From: an uncultured bacterium
GTDB lineage: Bacteria > Bacillota > Clostridia > Lachnospirales > Lachnospiraceae
NCBI GenBank assembly: GCA_946061355.1
Contig: CAMGRE010000165.1
Coordinates: 1 to 5,110, forward strand
Direction of reading: 5' to 3'
DNA: 5,110 nucleotides
Both the position numbers and the translations under genes were made by a program. This document shows, piece by piece, positions 1 to 5,010 of this stretch. The notes beneath the pieces are model-generated. The model was not told the DNA's origin. It was given only the letters and a program-made list of their open reading frames with translations, and ran no database searches. The stretch's first letter is position 1. Each line of letters opens with the position of its first letter.

Positions 1-84
1 AAGGTAAGCAGTGAATTGATATATCAAGGACCAGTTTTTACAATGACCCATGATATCATGGAAATGAAAGATGGAAGGCAATTT
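1..84 (+). CDS. Probable N-terminal fragment of a Nudix ADP-ribose pyrophosphatase
   Basis: Frame 1 from the window edge reads KVSSELIYQGPVFTMTHDIM and continues to MEMKDGRQ. This resembles the N-terminal strand region of NudF-type ADP-ribose pyrophosphatases, where a 'serious/greasy-start, YxGxxF, D, xxxDGR' pattern precedes the Nudix box. The true start lies left of the window. After about base 81 the frame stays open but the sequence becomes the complement of trpS, so the Nudix box (GX5EX7REUXEEXGU) is not present. Seen: the residues. Known: this N-terminal pattern is short and poorly constrained. Inferred: the family name. A different protein with a similar short stretch cannot be excluded. 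Confidence 0.4.
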
Positions 85-88
85 CCTT
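82..88. other. Junction joining the trpS start to a plus-strand gene start
   Basis: TrpS homology read on the minus strand stops at base 88, and the Nudix-like match on the plus strand stops at about base 81. Two N-terminal gene fragments on opposite strands therefore meet head-on within about 7 bases. AAGG and CCTT, separated by six bases, flank the point (75-88), giving a small foldback. This arrangement suggests an inverted chimera or a real rearrangement. Confidence 0.55.
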
Positions 89-288
89 GTGAGCAGCGCT
101 CTGGCACGCTTTCTCAGTTCCGCCGGATCCTGTCTGATCGTAATGGAATGCATGTCCACCACCGAATAAAAGCATTCATATTCATCACTGAGGGAAACCC
201 AGTTTTTTAATGCACCAAGATAATTGCCGAGTGTCAGGGATCCAGTTGCCTGCATTCCGCTGAATAAAACTTTCTTATCTCCAATCAT
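88..288 (-). CDS. trpS: Tryptophanyl-tRNA synthetase, N-terminal 67 residues (truncated)
   Basis: The enzyme charges tRNA-Trp with tryptophan in the cytoplasm (class I synthetase). From the ATG at 286-288 the translation begins MIGDKKVLFSGMQATGSLTL and continues GNYLGALKNW, then YSVVDMHSIT and RKRARALLT. The SGMQATGSLTLGN segment is the class I HIGH-type signature in its TrpS form (TLGN, residues 19-22), and the DMHSIT stretch is also typical. A GGAGGAG ribosome site at 294-300 lies 5-7 nt upstream and fixes the start. After residue 67 the frame stays open to base 1, but the sequence no longer resembles TrpS: the family continues with an LYIAAG-like stretch, whereas here it reads RKLPSIFHF. 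A full enzyme is about 330-340 residues, so roughly four fifths is missing. Neither of the other two minus-strand frames restores the match, so this is a junction and not a simple frameshift. Confidence 0.9.
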
Positions 289-293
289 AATAA

Positions 294-300
294 CTCCTCC
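294..300 (-). promoter_or_regulatory. Ribosome binding site of trpS
   Basis: On the minus strand GGAGGAG is followed by TTATT and then ATG. The strong match to the 16S rRNA tail and the short spacing support the ATG at 286-288 as the trpS start. Confidence 0.8.
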
Positions 301-344
301 GATGTCATCGTATTTTTGTCGTTTTTATTTTACCGCCGATTTTT

Positions 345-373
345 AGTGTACCATCTAACCTATCGACTGGCAA
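345..373 (-). promoter_or_regulatory. Sigma-A-type promoter of trpS
   Basis: Reading the minus strand, a -35 box TTGCCA (368-373) is separated by 17 nt from a -10 box TACACT (345-350). Transcription would start near base 338, leaving a leader of about 50 nt before the trpS ATG. That is too short to hold a T-box riboswitch, a common control of trpS in Firmicutes, and no T-box core sequence is seen. The -35 box overlaps the outer arm of an inverted repeat (371-429), which could bear on regulation. Confidence 0.6.
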
Positions 374-429
374 TGTATTTCCCGTTTTTTCTCCCCATAG
401 AAAGAACTCCATGGGGAGAATATACATTG
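371..429. repeat. Imperfect inverted repeat between trpS and the Cys-rich gene
   Basis: The inner arms are a perfect 10-bp pair, TTCTCCCCAT (389-398) and ATGGGGAGAA (411-420), around a 12-nt loop. The outer arms are a perfect 8-bp pair, CAATGTAT (371-378) and ATACATTG (422-429). The left side has a 10-nt insertion between arms (379-388) against one base (421) on the right. In the minus-strand transcript of the Cys-rich gene the hairpin lies 27 nt past the stop, but it is followed by A residues and not U, so it is not a standard intrinsic terminator. It could be a 3'-end stabilising hairpin, a protein-binding site next to the trpS -35 box, or a remnant of a small mobile repeat. Confidence 0.7.
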
Positions 430-455
430 TCTGCCCTGCAGATATTCTCTGCTTC

Positions 456-854
456 CTATTGTTCACACATGCATGCATTTCCAAACGGCTGTCTCGGCTC
501 CGGTCTCGCGGAATCACATCCCGAGCGTTCCTCACGCGACTCCTGTCTCTGACATCCGCAGCCCGAACGCTCTTCACGCGACTCCTGTCTCTGACACCCG
601 CAGCCCGAGCGCTCTTCACGCGACTCCTGTCTCTGACACCCGCAGCCCGAGCGCTCTTCACGCGACTCCTGTCTCTGACACCCGCAGCCCGAACGGTCCT
701 CGCGTTCCTCCCGTCTTAAGCATCCGCAGCCCGAGCGTTCCCTGCGGTCGTCACGGTCTCTGCGATCCCCACACGAATCGGAATCACGCCCGCACCCATC
801 ATCCTGACAGCCGTTACAGCAGCACAATAAAACCAATAACCATAAGATATTCAT
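456..854 (-). CDS. Small cysteine-rich protein with 14-residue tandem repeats, unknown function
   Basis: Not a family I can name with a function. From ATG 852-854 it is 132 residues. It has a very short hydrophobic start (MNILWLLVLL) running into CCCNGC, an Asp/Arg-rich linker (about 20-39), then RSGCGC motifs at residues 40, 54, 68, 82 and 96, each followed by a charged octet, typically QRQESREE. A degenerate unit (RSGCDS at 110) and a tail ending CMCEQ close it. It has 19 cysteines (14%), mostly as CxC pairs. An upstream in-frame GTG at 861-863 overlaps the Shine-Dalgarno site, while AGGAG (863-867) sits 8 nt before the ATG, so the ATG is chosen. It lies 41 nt after the DUF5662 stop. Many clostridia encode small proteins starting with a Trp-containing hydrophobic stretch and a Cys cluster. 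A surface, spore-layer or metal-binding role would be inference only. The array is open in other frames too, but only this frame has a start signal and a coherent N-terminus. Confidence 0.7.
   Translation of the reverse strand: MNILWLLVLLCCCNGCQDDGCGRDSDSCGDRRDRDDRRERSGCGCLRREEREDRSGCGCQRQESREERSGCGCQRQESREERSGCGCQRQESREERSGCGCQRQESREERSGCDSARPEPRQPFGNACMCEQ
490..741 (-). repeat. 42-bp tandem repeat array inside the Cys-rich gene
   Basis: Four well-preserved 42-bp units lie at 532-573, 574-615, 616-657 and 658-699. Units two and three are identical. Unit one differs from them at two bases, and unit four at three. Diverged units flank them at 490-531 and 700-741. Since 42 is divisible by three, each unit adds exactly 14 residues (RSGCGCQRQESREE) and keeps the frame. 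The near identity of the central copies and divergence of the outer ones is the pattern expected from recent expansion by slippage or unequal recombination. There are no spacers, so it is not a CRISPR array. Confidence 0.95.
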
Positions 855-862
855 ATTGATCA

Positions 863-867
863 CTCCT
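863..867 (-). promoter_or_regulatory. Ribosome binding site that decides the Cys-rich gene start
   Basis: On the minus strand AAAAGGAG precedes TGATCAAT and then ATG. AGGAG is 8 nt from the ATG at 852-854, an ideal spacing. The in-frame GTG at 861-863 shares a base with the site and could not use it. Confidence 0.75.
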
Positions 868-879
868 TTTCTATATGAA

Positions 880-907
880 TATCCTATGTCATTTTCTATA
901 AATTGTG
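880..907 (-). promoter_or_regulatory. Possible sporulation-sigma-like promoter for the Cys-rich gene
   Basis: Reading the minus strand, CATAGGATA (880-888) fits the CATAnnnTA -10 pattern of sigma-K-dependent promoters, and a CACA (904-907) lies 15 nt upstream, near where sigma-K promoters carry an AC-centred -35. It overlaps the 3' end of the DUF5662 gene and would give a leader of about 20 nt before the ATG. The pattern is short and AT-rich, so chance is quite likely, and cotranscription from upstream is the main alternative. Confidence 0.25.
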
Positions 908-1435
908 CCTGTTGCTCCTGATATAGGCAAAGGTCTCGCTCTCACCTTTCTCCGCCAACATATGTAAGAGTTTCTCCAGCACTTCCCTTGTATGAGGATG
1001 AAGGAATACTTCCATCCTGTCTGCACCTTTTTCATAATATGTCAGCGGGTCATTGTCCGTATACGCCTTGCCGTTATATACTTTGGACGCCGCGATCCGG
1101 TCCATGAACATCTCAATGATATAGCGTCCCGGCATCGGCGCGGGAACCATGCCGTTATTCAGTTCATGCGCGCTGTAATCGATCCAGTATTCGTAATGAT
1201 GCTTGTTCCTGCCCTTGTGATGCAACCATGCAGAAGAATATCCCTTCTCCTCCCGCTCCGCATTGTTCGGACTTCTGTTTCCCTGGTAGTACTTTGCTCC
1301 CACGATAAACTCTGAAGGGGAATACTTTGACAGATCATGCAGAAGCCCCTGCTTATAGAGTCCTACCTGAAAACACCCCTTCATCACCAGATATTTGTGA
1401 TATGTGATTGTCTTAAAATGCTTCCATATATGCAT
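896..1435 (-). CDS. DUF5662 family protein, histidine-rich
   Basis: A 179-residue soluble protein of the DUF5662 type, recognised from its opening (IWKHFKTITYHKYLVMKGCF) and the later LLHDLSKYSPSEF, RSPNNAE and WLHHKGRNKHHYEYW segments. Function is not established. His33-Asp34 in LLHDLSK, His72-His73, His79-His80 and His90 look like a set of possible metal ligands, loosely like HD-type phosphohydrolases, but this is an inference from motif shape only. No signal peptide or membrane segment is seen. The ATG at 1433-1435 follows GGGTGA (1445-1450) by 9 nt. It begins 18 nt after the stop of the GH13 gene, so the two are probably cotranscribed, and the Cys-rich gene follows 41 nt later. The length appears complete for the family. 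Confidence 0.8.
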   Translation of the reverse strand: MHIWKHFKTITYHKYLVMKGCFQVGLYKQGLLHDLSKYSPSEFIVGAKYYQGNRSPNNAEREEKGYSSAWLHHKGRNKHHYEYWIDYSAHELNNGMVPAPMPGRYIIEMFMDRIAASKVYNGKAYTDNDPLTYYEKGADRMEVFLHPHTREVLEKLLHMLAEKGESETFAYIRSNRHNL

Positions 1436-1453
1436 TTTTTACGTTCACCCGCT

Positions 1454-3265
1454 TTACCCTATTGATTGAAAAATCTTCACGGAACGGGCTTCCACCTGTA
1501 CGGTCTGATTTTTCTTCGCCTTATCGCTTTCTACCGGTATCCCGACAAAGCCTTCCGGATCCGCCGTATCCATACAGCACTGCCATTTCATCCCGTTGGG
1601 CAGTCTCGGAAGTGCAAAAGAATGGGCTTCCCAATGCATATTGTATGCCACATAAAAGAATGCGTCCGGATTCTGTTTCCGGTCACACGCATATTTGCCG
1701 CAATACATCACAGCCACATGTCTGCTGTAATTCTCCAGTACCGGGCGCCATGCCTCCTCGCCGTGATAAGATACATCCGGATAACCGCATCCGATATAGT
1801 CCATAATCCTAAGCGGCTCTTCCTTGTGGAACACTCTGTGCGCTTTGCGGAATGCGATCAGTTTCTTTACGTACTCATGGAATGCCTGATATTTCGCCAT
1901 GCGCTTCCAGTTCAGCCATGTCGTCTCATTATCCTGACAGTAGGGATTATTGTTCCCATTCTGTGTCTGGGCGAACTCATCACCGCTCTGTAAGTAGGGC
2001 ACTCCCTGTGACAGAAACACGAACGCCAGACCATTGCGCATCTGCTTCTCTCTGAGTGCAAGCACCTGTTTCTTCCTGCTCGGTCCTTCCGCACCGCAGT
2101 TCCAGCTAAGATTATATTCACTGCCGTCCCTGTTCTCTTCTCCGTTTGCCTCATTGTGCTTACGCTCGTAGGAAACCAGATCGTTGAGCGTAAAACCGTT
2201 GTAACAGGTAAGCGCATTGATCACAGCCGCATCTTCCCGGTTATCCCGGAAATGCTGCAATGCCCGGTTCAGACAGTCGTCATCCCCTTTCAGGAATTTA
2301 CGCATATCATACGTGAATCCTTCGGAAAAATACGCAAGATTCTTGCTCCACACCCTTTCCCCCTTATGATGGCTGCGGTCAGCCGGCGGGAGTTGTGCCA
2401 TAATCAGTTTGGTATCTCTTAAGAACGGATCTGTCGCGATCGCAGGAAGCGGCAGTCCTGCGCCGATGAGATGGAATCCGTCAATATGATAGTTCTCAAC
2501 CCAGAATCTGAGGATCTCAGCGATCTCACTCTGTCCAGACATCTCCGGAAAATAAAACTGCATGATCACTTCGATTCCATTCCGGTGCAGCTGCTTCACC
2601 ATGTCACAGAATGATACTGTTGGATCTTTGGAAGCAGCATATGCACTCTTCGGCGCATAATAGTATCCGGATTGAAATCCCCAGTAATTTACTTTCTTTT
2701 TGTCGTCAGCCTGATAGAATTCCTCCCGGCTCTCAACTTCATCAAATTCATAGCAGGGCATCAATTCAACCGCATTAATCCCAAGTTCTTTCAAATAGGA
2801 AATCTTCTGGACAAGCCCTTCATAAGTTCCCCTGTTACTGACACCTGAGGATACATGCTTCGTAAATCCTCTCACATGGATCCCATACAGGATCATCTCG
2901 CTGTAGGGAAGCAGGGGTCGCCTGTCATCCTCCCAGTCATATTCTCTACCCGGCAGGAAATACCTCACATATGTCTTTTTCTGCCCGTACCGCTCCAGTC
3001 CCGTCACACGTCGGGCATAAAAATCCACCAGGAATCTTCCATCCTGGTAATACCTATAACTGTCCGCTTCCGCCGGACACTCAAGTACCACGGAATAGAG
3101 TTGCCCGCATCGGTAGTCTGGGGGAACCGTTACACGCTGCAGTTCCCTTGCACCTTTGCACAGACTGATCTCGATCTGTGTGTCCGGTCTGTCCGCTTTC
3201 AGGACAAACTGGATACCATCCGTTGTCCGGGTAACTCCTTTTGGATAAAATGTGCCTTTTCTCAT
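1454..3265 (-). CDS. GlgX/isoamylase-like GH13 protein lacking its catalytic residues
   Basis: A 603-residue protein of the glycogen-debranching (GlgX/isoamylase) branch of GH13. Residues 1-100 form a CBM48-like domain (LVDFYARRVTG at 79-89). The barrel starts at about 125 (ILYGIHVRGFTKH, then LGINAVELMP at 161-170, NYWGFQSGYYYAP at 193-205). GFTLNDLVSY (357-366), KHNEANGEENRDG, SWNCGAEGP and QGVPYLQSGDEF to CQDNETTWLNW (420-453) are close to GlgX. A C-terminal beta domain follows. The four catalytic regions are altered. Region I DxxxNH reads QFYFPE (236-241). Region II GFRFDxA reads GFHLIGA (263-269), the nucleophile Asp becoming Ile267. Region III has Ala290/Gln291 where the acid/base Glu belongs. 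Region IV HD reads Tyr355-Asn356. It is therefore probably not a hydrolase. Plant ISA2 is a known inactive isoamylase that partners an active one, and a glucan-binding or partner role here is inference. The frame is intact. The start has GGAG (3275-3278) 9 nt upstream. No signal peptide is seen, so it is probably cytoplasmic. Confidence 0.9.
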   Translation of the reverse strand: MRKGTFYPKGVTRTTDGIQFVLKADRPDTQIEISLCKGARELQRVTVPPDYRCGQLYSVVLECPAEADSYRYYQDGRFLVDFYARRVTGLERYGQKKTYVRYFLPGREYDWEDDRRPLLPYSEMILYGIHVRGFTKHVSSGVSNRGTYEGLVQKISYLKELGINAVELMPCYEFDEVESREEFYQADDKKKVNYWGFQSGYYYAPKSAYAASKDPTVSFCDMVKQLHRNGIEVIMQFYFPEMSGQSEIAEILRFWVENYHIDGFHLIGAGLPLPAIATDPFLRDTKLIMAQLPPADRSHHKGERVWSKNLAYFSEGFTYDMRKFLKGDDDCLNRALQHFRDNREDAAVINALTCYNGFTLNDLVSYERKHNEANGEENRDGSEYNLSWNCGAEGPSRKKQVLALREKQMRNGLAFVFLSQGVPYLQSGDEFAQTQNGNNNPYCQDNETTWLNWKRMAKYQAFHEYVKKLIAFRKAHRVFHKEEPLRIMDYIGCGYPDVSYHGEEAWRPVLENYSRHVAVMYCGKYACDRKQNPDAFFYVAYNMHWEAHSFALPRLPNGMKWQCCMDTADPEGFVGIPVESDKAKKNQTVQVEARSVKIFQSIG

Positions 3266-3288
3266 TGTTGTATTCTCCAGTCCTTTTT

Positions 3289-3317
3289 AGAATAGCATAA
3301 TTGCCTCAAAATGTACA
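3289..3317 (-). promoter_or_regulatory. Extended -10 promoter of the GH13-DUF5662 gene set
   Basis: Reading the minus strand, TGTACA (3312-3317) and TATTCT (3289-3294) are 17 nt apart, and a TG one base before the -10 makes it an extended -10 promoter. Each hexamer matches the sigma-A consensus at four of six bases. It lies 24 nt upstream of the GH13 ATG, back to back with the DUF1292 promoter. Confidence 0.5.
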
Positions 3318-3344
3318 GAAATGTCCCTGAAATTCACTGTTCAC

Positions 3345-3373
3345 TTGCAGTTTTTCCATTTATTGTATAAAAT
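3345..3373 (+). promoter_or_regulatory. Sigma-A-type promoter of the DUF1292 gene
   Basis: TTGCAG (3345-3350) and TAAAAT (3368-3373) are separated by 17 nt, within a T/A-rich stretch. Transcription would begin near 3380, leaving a leader of about 35 nt. It is divergent from the GH13 promoter, with the two -35 boxes only 27 nt apart, so one regulator could affect both. Confidence 0.6.
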
Positions 3374-3398
3374 AAAACCAGTTGTAACTTGTAGCAAA

Positions 3399-3404
3399 AG
3401 GAGG
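3399..3404 (+). promoter_or_regulatory. Ribosome binding site deciding the DUF1292 start
   Basis: AGGAGG is only 2 nt from the first ATG (3407) but 11 nt from the in-frame ATG at 3416. The second spacing is far more usual, so translation probably begins at 3416. Confidence 0.65.
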
Positions 3405-3415
3405 GCATGAAGAAA

Positions 3416-3736
3416 ATGGAAAAGCGTGAAGAAAATGACGAAGAAATGACTGTAGAGCTTGATTTGGAAGACGGCTCCCATGTGACATGCGCGATCGTCA
3501 CAATCCTTGAAGTAAATAAGCAGGATTATATTGTACTGCTTCCCCTGGATGAAAACGGGGAAAACACCGACGGCGAAGTATGGTTTTATCGCTACCATGA
3601 AGATCCCGATGATCCGAACAAGGATCCCGATCTCACCTACATCGACGATGATGAAGAATACGAATCGGTTGCCGATGCCTTTGATGAATATCTTGACAAT
3701 GCGGAATTTGATGAACTCGTTGATGAGGACGAATGA
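3416..3736 (+). CDS. DUF1292 family acidic protein
   Basis: A small (106-residue) strongly acidic protein of the DUF1292 family, which is widespread in Firmicutes and has no established function. The sequence shows the family core: VELDLEDGSHVTCAIVTILE, then DYIVLLPLDENG, GEVWFYRYHED, and the closing DEEYESVADAFDEYLDN and FDELVDEDE. It has no signal peptide, membrane span or cysteine cluster beyond one Cys, so it is likely cytoplasmic. The start at 3416 is chosen from ribosome-site spacing, and an alternative ATG at 3407 would add MKK. It has its own promoter (3345-3373) and an intrinsic terminator 21 nt after the stop, so it appears monocistronic. In many Firmicutes DUF1292 genes sit near yrrK/ruvX and alanyl-tRNA synthetase, but here the neighbours differ. 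Its acidic C-terminal codons are antisense to the serine-rich tail of the convergent helicase. Confidence 0.9.
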   Translation: MEKREENDEEMTVELDLEDGSHVTCAIVTILEVNKQDYIVLLPLDENGENTDGEVWFYRYHEDPDDPNKDPDLTYIDDDEEYESVADAFDEYLDNAEFDELVDEDE

Positions 3737-5010
3737 TCCTGATCCAGAAGACATCTTAAGAACCGGGACGGAAGTTCCGGTTCTTTTTGTGTCCCTGTCC
3801 TGTAAAACAAATACAGATGTTCCTTTGCTCTGGTCATCGCCACATAGAACATCCTACGCTCCTCCTCGATCTCATCTTTTGAAGCGGCTTTCCTGTGCGG
3901 TACGATATGCTCGTTCAGCTCCGGAAGGATCACATTCTCATATTCCAGTCCCTTGGATCCATGATATGTCATGATATGCAATCCTGTCTGACTGCCCCTC
4001 GTTTCTGCCTTCTCCTCCCACCTCACTTCCTGCTCCATACCTTCCCAGTCGGAAAAACGGCTTGCCAGGTCCTGTATCCTGTGTAAAACCTCCATATTGT
4101 TCTCAAGGCACCTGGTTCCGCCTTCTGCTTCTTCCATCAGATACCGTTCATATCCCATACCCTTCCTGATATACATGACAGTGGAATAGAGACTTAATCC
4201 GGAAGCTTTTCTGATATCCGTAAGGAGTTTTTGCAAACTCTTTCCGGGCAGGCTTGCCCTATCGAAATGTGTAGACATGCGAGCCAGATCCAGCGCTTCC
4301 CCGATGCAGTCTGCCCTGCGGATCCCTCTGTATGGCCGGTTCATGATGCGGATAAAATTCCCCCTGTCAAAATTTCCGTGGATCAGGTTCCAATATGCAC
4401 GCATATCCTCCCAGACAAAATGTTCACAGAGTTTCCGGTCACGCTCCCCTCCCCGAAAAGGAATTCCCGCCCGGCGCAGTGCTTTCACGAGATCAAAACT
4501 GTCGGCATTTTTGCGAAAAAGGACTGCGGATGTTTCCAGTTTTCCCGCCTTTTCCCACTGTCCGCACAGTGTAAGGATCTCTTTGATCTCACCCGCACTG
4601 TCCTCAAATCCTTTAAGAGATACTGCCTGATCTGTGCCGGGACCTGCTCTTCCCGCTTTCTGTGCTTTGTCAAAGCGCTTTTTATTTTCCCGGATCACAC
4701 GCCCGGCACAATCGATAATGACAGGATCGCTCCGATAATTGTATTCCAGAACGATCTGTCTTAACCCCGGATACTGCTCCGGCAGAGACAACATGAGTTC
4801 CGTTCCGGCTCCGCGAAATCCGTAGATCGACTGGTCATCATCCCCTACCATAAAGATATTATGATCCGGCGCGGACAACAAATACAAAAGCTGCCCCTGC
4901 GCGGAATTGATATCCTGATATTCATCCACGAGCAGATATCGTGCATAACCTCTCCAGCGCGCAAGAATATCCGGTCTCTGACGCAGGATTTTCAAACATT
5001 CCTCTTCCAT
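3637..5010 (-). CDS. UvrD/PcrA-like superfamily 1 DNA helicase, C-terminal part
   Basis: An SF1A ATP-dependent DNA helicase that unwinds DNA in repair or replication restart. Numbered from the ATG at 5008-5010, the motifs are: II VDEYQD (28-33), III GDDDQSIYGFRGA (56-68), IV LEYNYRSDPVI (88-98), V IMTYHGSKGLEYENVILP (346-363), and VI EEERRMFYVAMTRAKEHLYL (382-401). The N-terminal Q motif and Walker A (GxGKT) are absent because they lie beyond the window. The ATG at 5010 is not a real start: the frame upstream keeps reading helicase-like sequence (RQVNFDL directly before) back to the edge, interrupted by a TAA. At the other end, conserved sequence fades near SRFLRCLL (415-422). The last 32 residues are a Ser-rich tail (SSSSTSSSNSALSRYSS) read antisense to DUF1292, overlapping it by 100 bp. 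The protein is smaller than PcrA in its 2B region, fitting the short clostridial UvrD-like proteins, so no pcrA symbol is given. Confidence 0.85.
   Translation of the reverse strand: MEEECLKILRQRPDILARWRGYARYLLVDEYQDINSAQGQLLYLLSAPDHNIFMVGDDDQSIYGFRGAGTELMLSLPEQYPGLRQIVLEYNYRSDPVIIDCAGRVIRENKKRFDKAQKAGRAGPGTDQAVSLKGFEDSAGEIKEILTLCGQWEKAGKLETSAVLFRKNADSFDLVKALRRAGIPFRGGERDRKLCEHFVWEDMRAYWNLIHGNFDRGNFIRIMNRPYRGIRRADCIGEALDLARMSTHFDRASLPGKSLQKLLTDIRKASGLSLYSTVMYIRKGMGYERYLMEEAEGGTRCLENNMEVLHRIQDLASRFSDWEGMEQEVRWEEKAETRGSQTGLHIMTYHGSKGLEYENVILPELNEHIVPHRKAASKDEIEEERRMFYVAMTRAKEHLYLFYRTGTQKEPELPSRFLRCLLDQDHSSSSTSSSNSALSRYSSKASATDSYSSSSSM
3758..3789 (+). terminator. Intrinsic terminator of the DUF1292 gene
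   Basis: A perfect 9-bp stem, AAGAACCGG (3758-3766) and CCGGTTCTT (3777-3785), encloses a 10-nt loop and runs into a T tract (3784-3789). It is oriented for plus-strand transcripts. On the minus strand the same DNA encodes helicase residues around QKEPELPSRFL, so the hairpin lies inside the helicase reading frame. Confidence 0.9.

Noticed and set aside
16..210. Plus-strand open frame from a TTG at 16, about 64 residues
   Set aside because: Its first part is the Nudix-like fragment that begins left of the window, and everything after about base 85 is the complement of trpS. It is a junction product, not a gene.
389..420. Intrinsic terminator for the Cys-rich gene
   Set aside because: The hairpin is strong, but on the minus strand it is followed by an A tract, and on the plus strand by TATACATTG. 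No U tract follows in either direction.
305..661. Minus-strand open frame with Arg/Ala-rich repeats ending near the trpS promoter
   Set aside because: It starts inside the repeat array in another frame and runs through the trpS promoter and inverted repeat; no start signal supports it.
490..741. CRISPR array
   Set aside because: The 42-bp units are directly adjacent with no unique spacers, and they encode a protein repeat.
411..859. Plus-strand open frames over the 42-bp repeats (FTRLLSLTPAARA-type and SDTRSPSALHATPV-type repeats)
   Set aside because: A repeat length divisible by three keeps any stop-free frame open. These frames lack a ribosome site and a coherent N-terminus, unlike the minus-strand Cys-rich frame.
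861..863. GTG start for the Cys-rich protein (135 residues)
   Set aside because: The GTG overlaps the AGGAG ribosome site. The ATG nine bases further has ideal spacing.
1462..2422. Several plus-strand and one minus-strand open frames inside the GH13 gene
   Set aside because: They are shadows of the 603-codon frame, which has family-level similarity along its whole length.
3341..3754. Minus-strand frame of 137 residues with hydrophobic stretches opposite DUF1292
   Set aside because: It is the antisense of the acidic DUF1292 gene, where Asp/Glu codons read as Ile, Val and Phe. It has no start signal of its own, and it covers the DUF1292 promoter.
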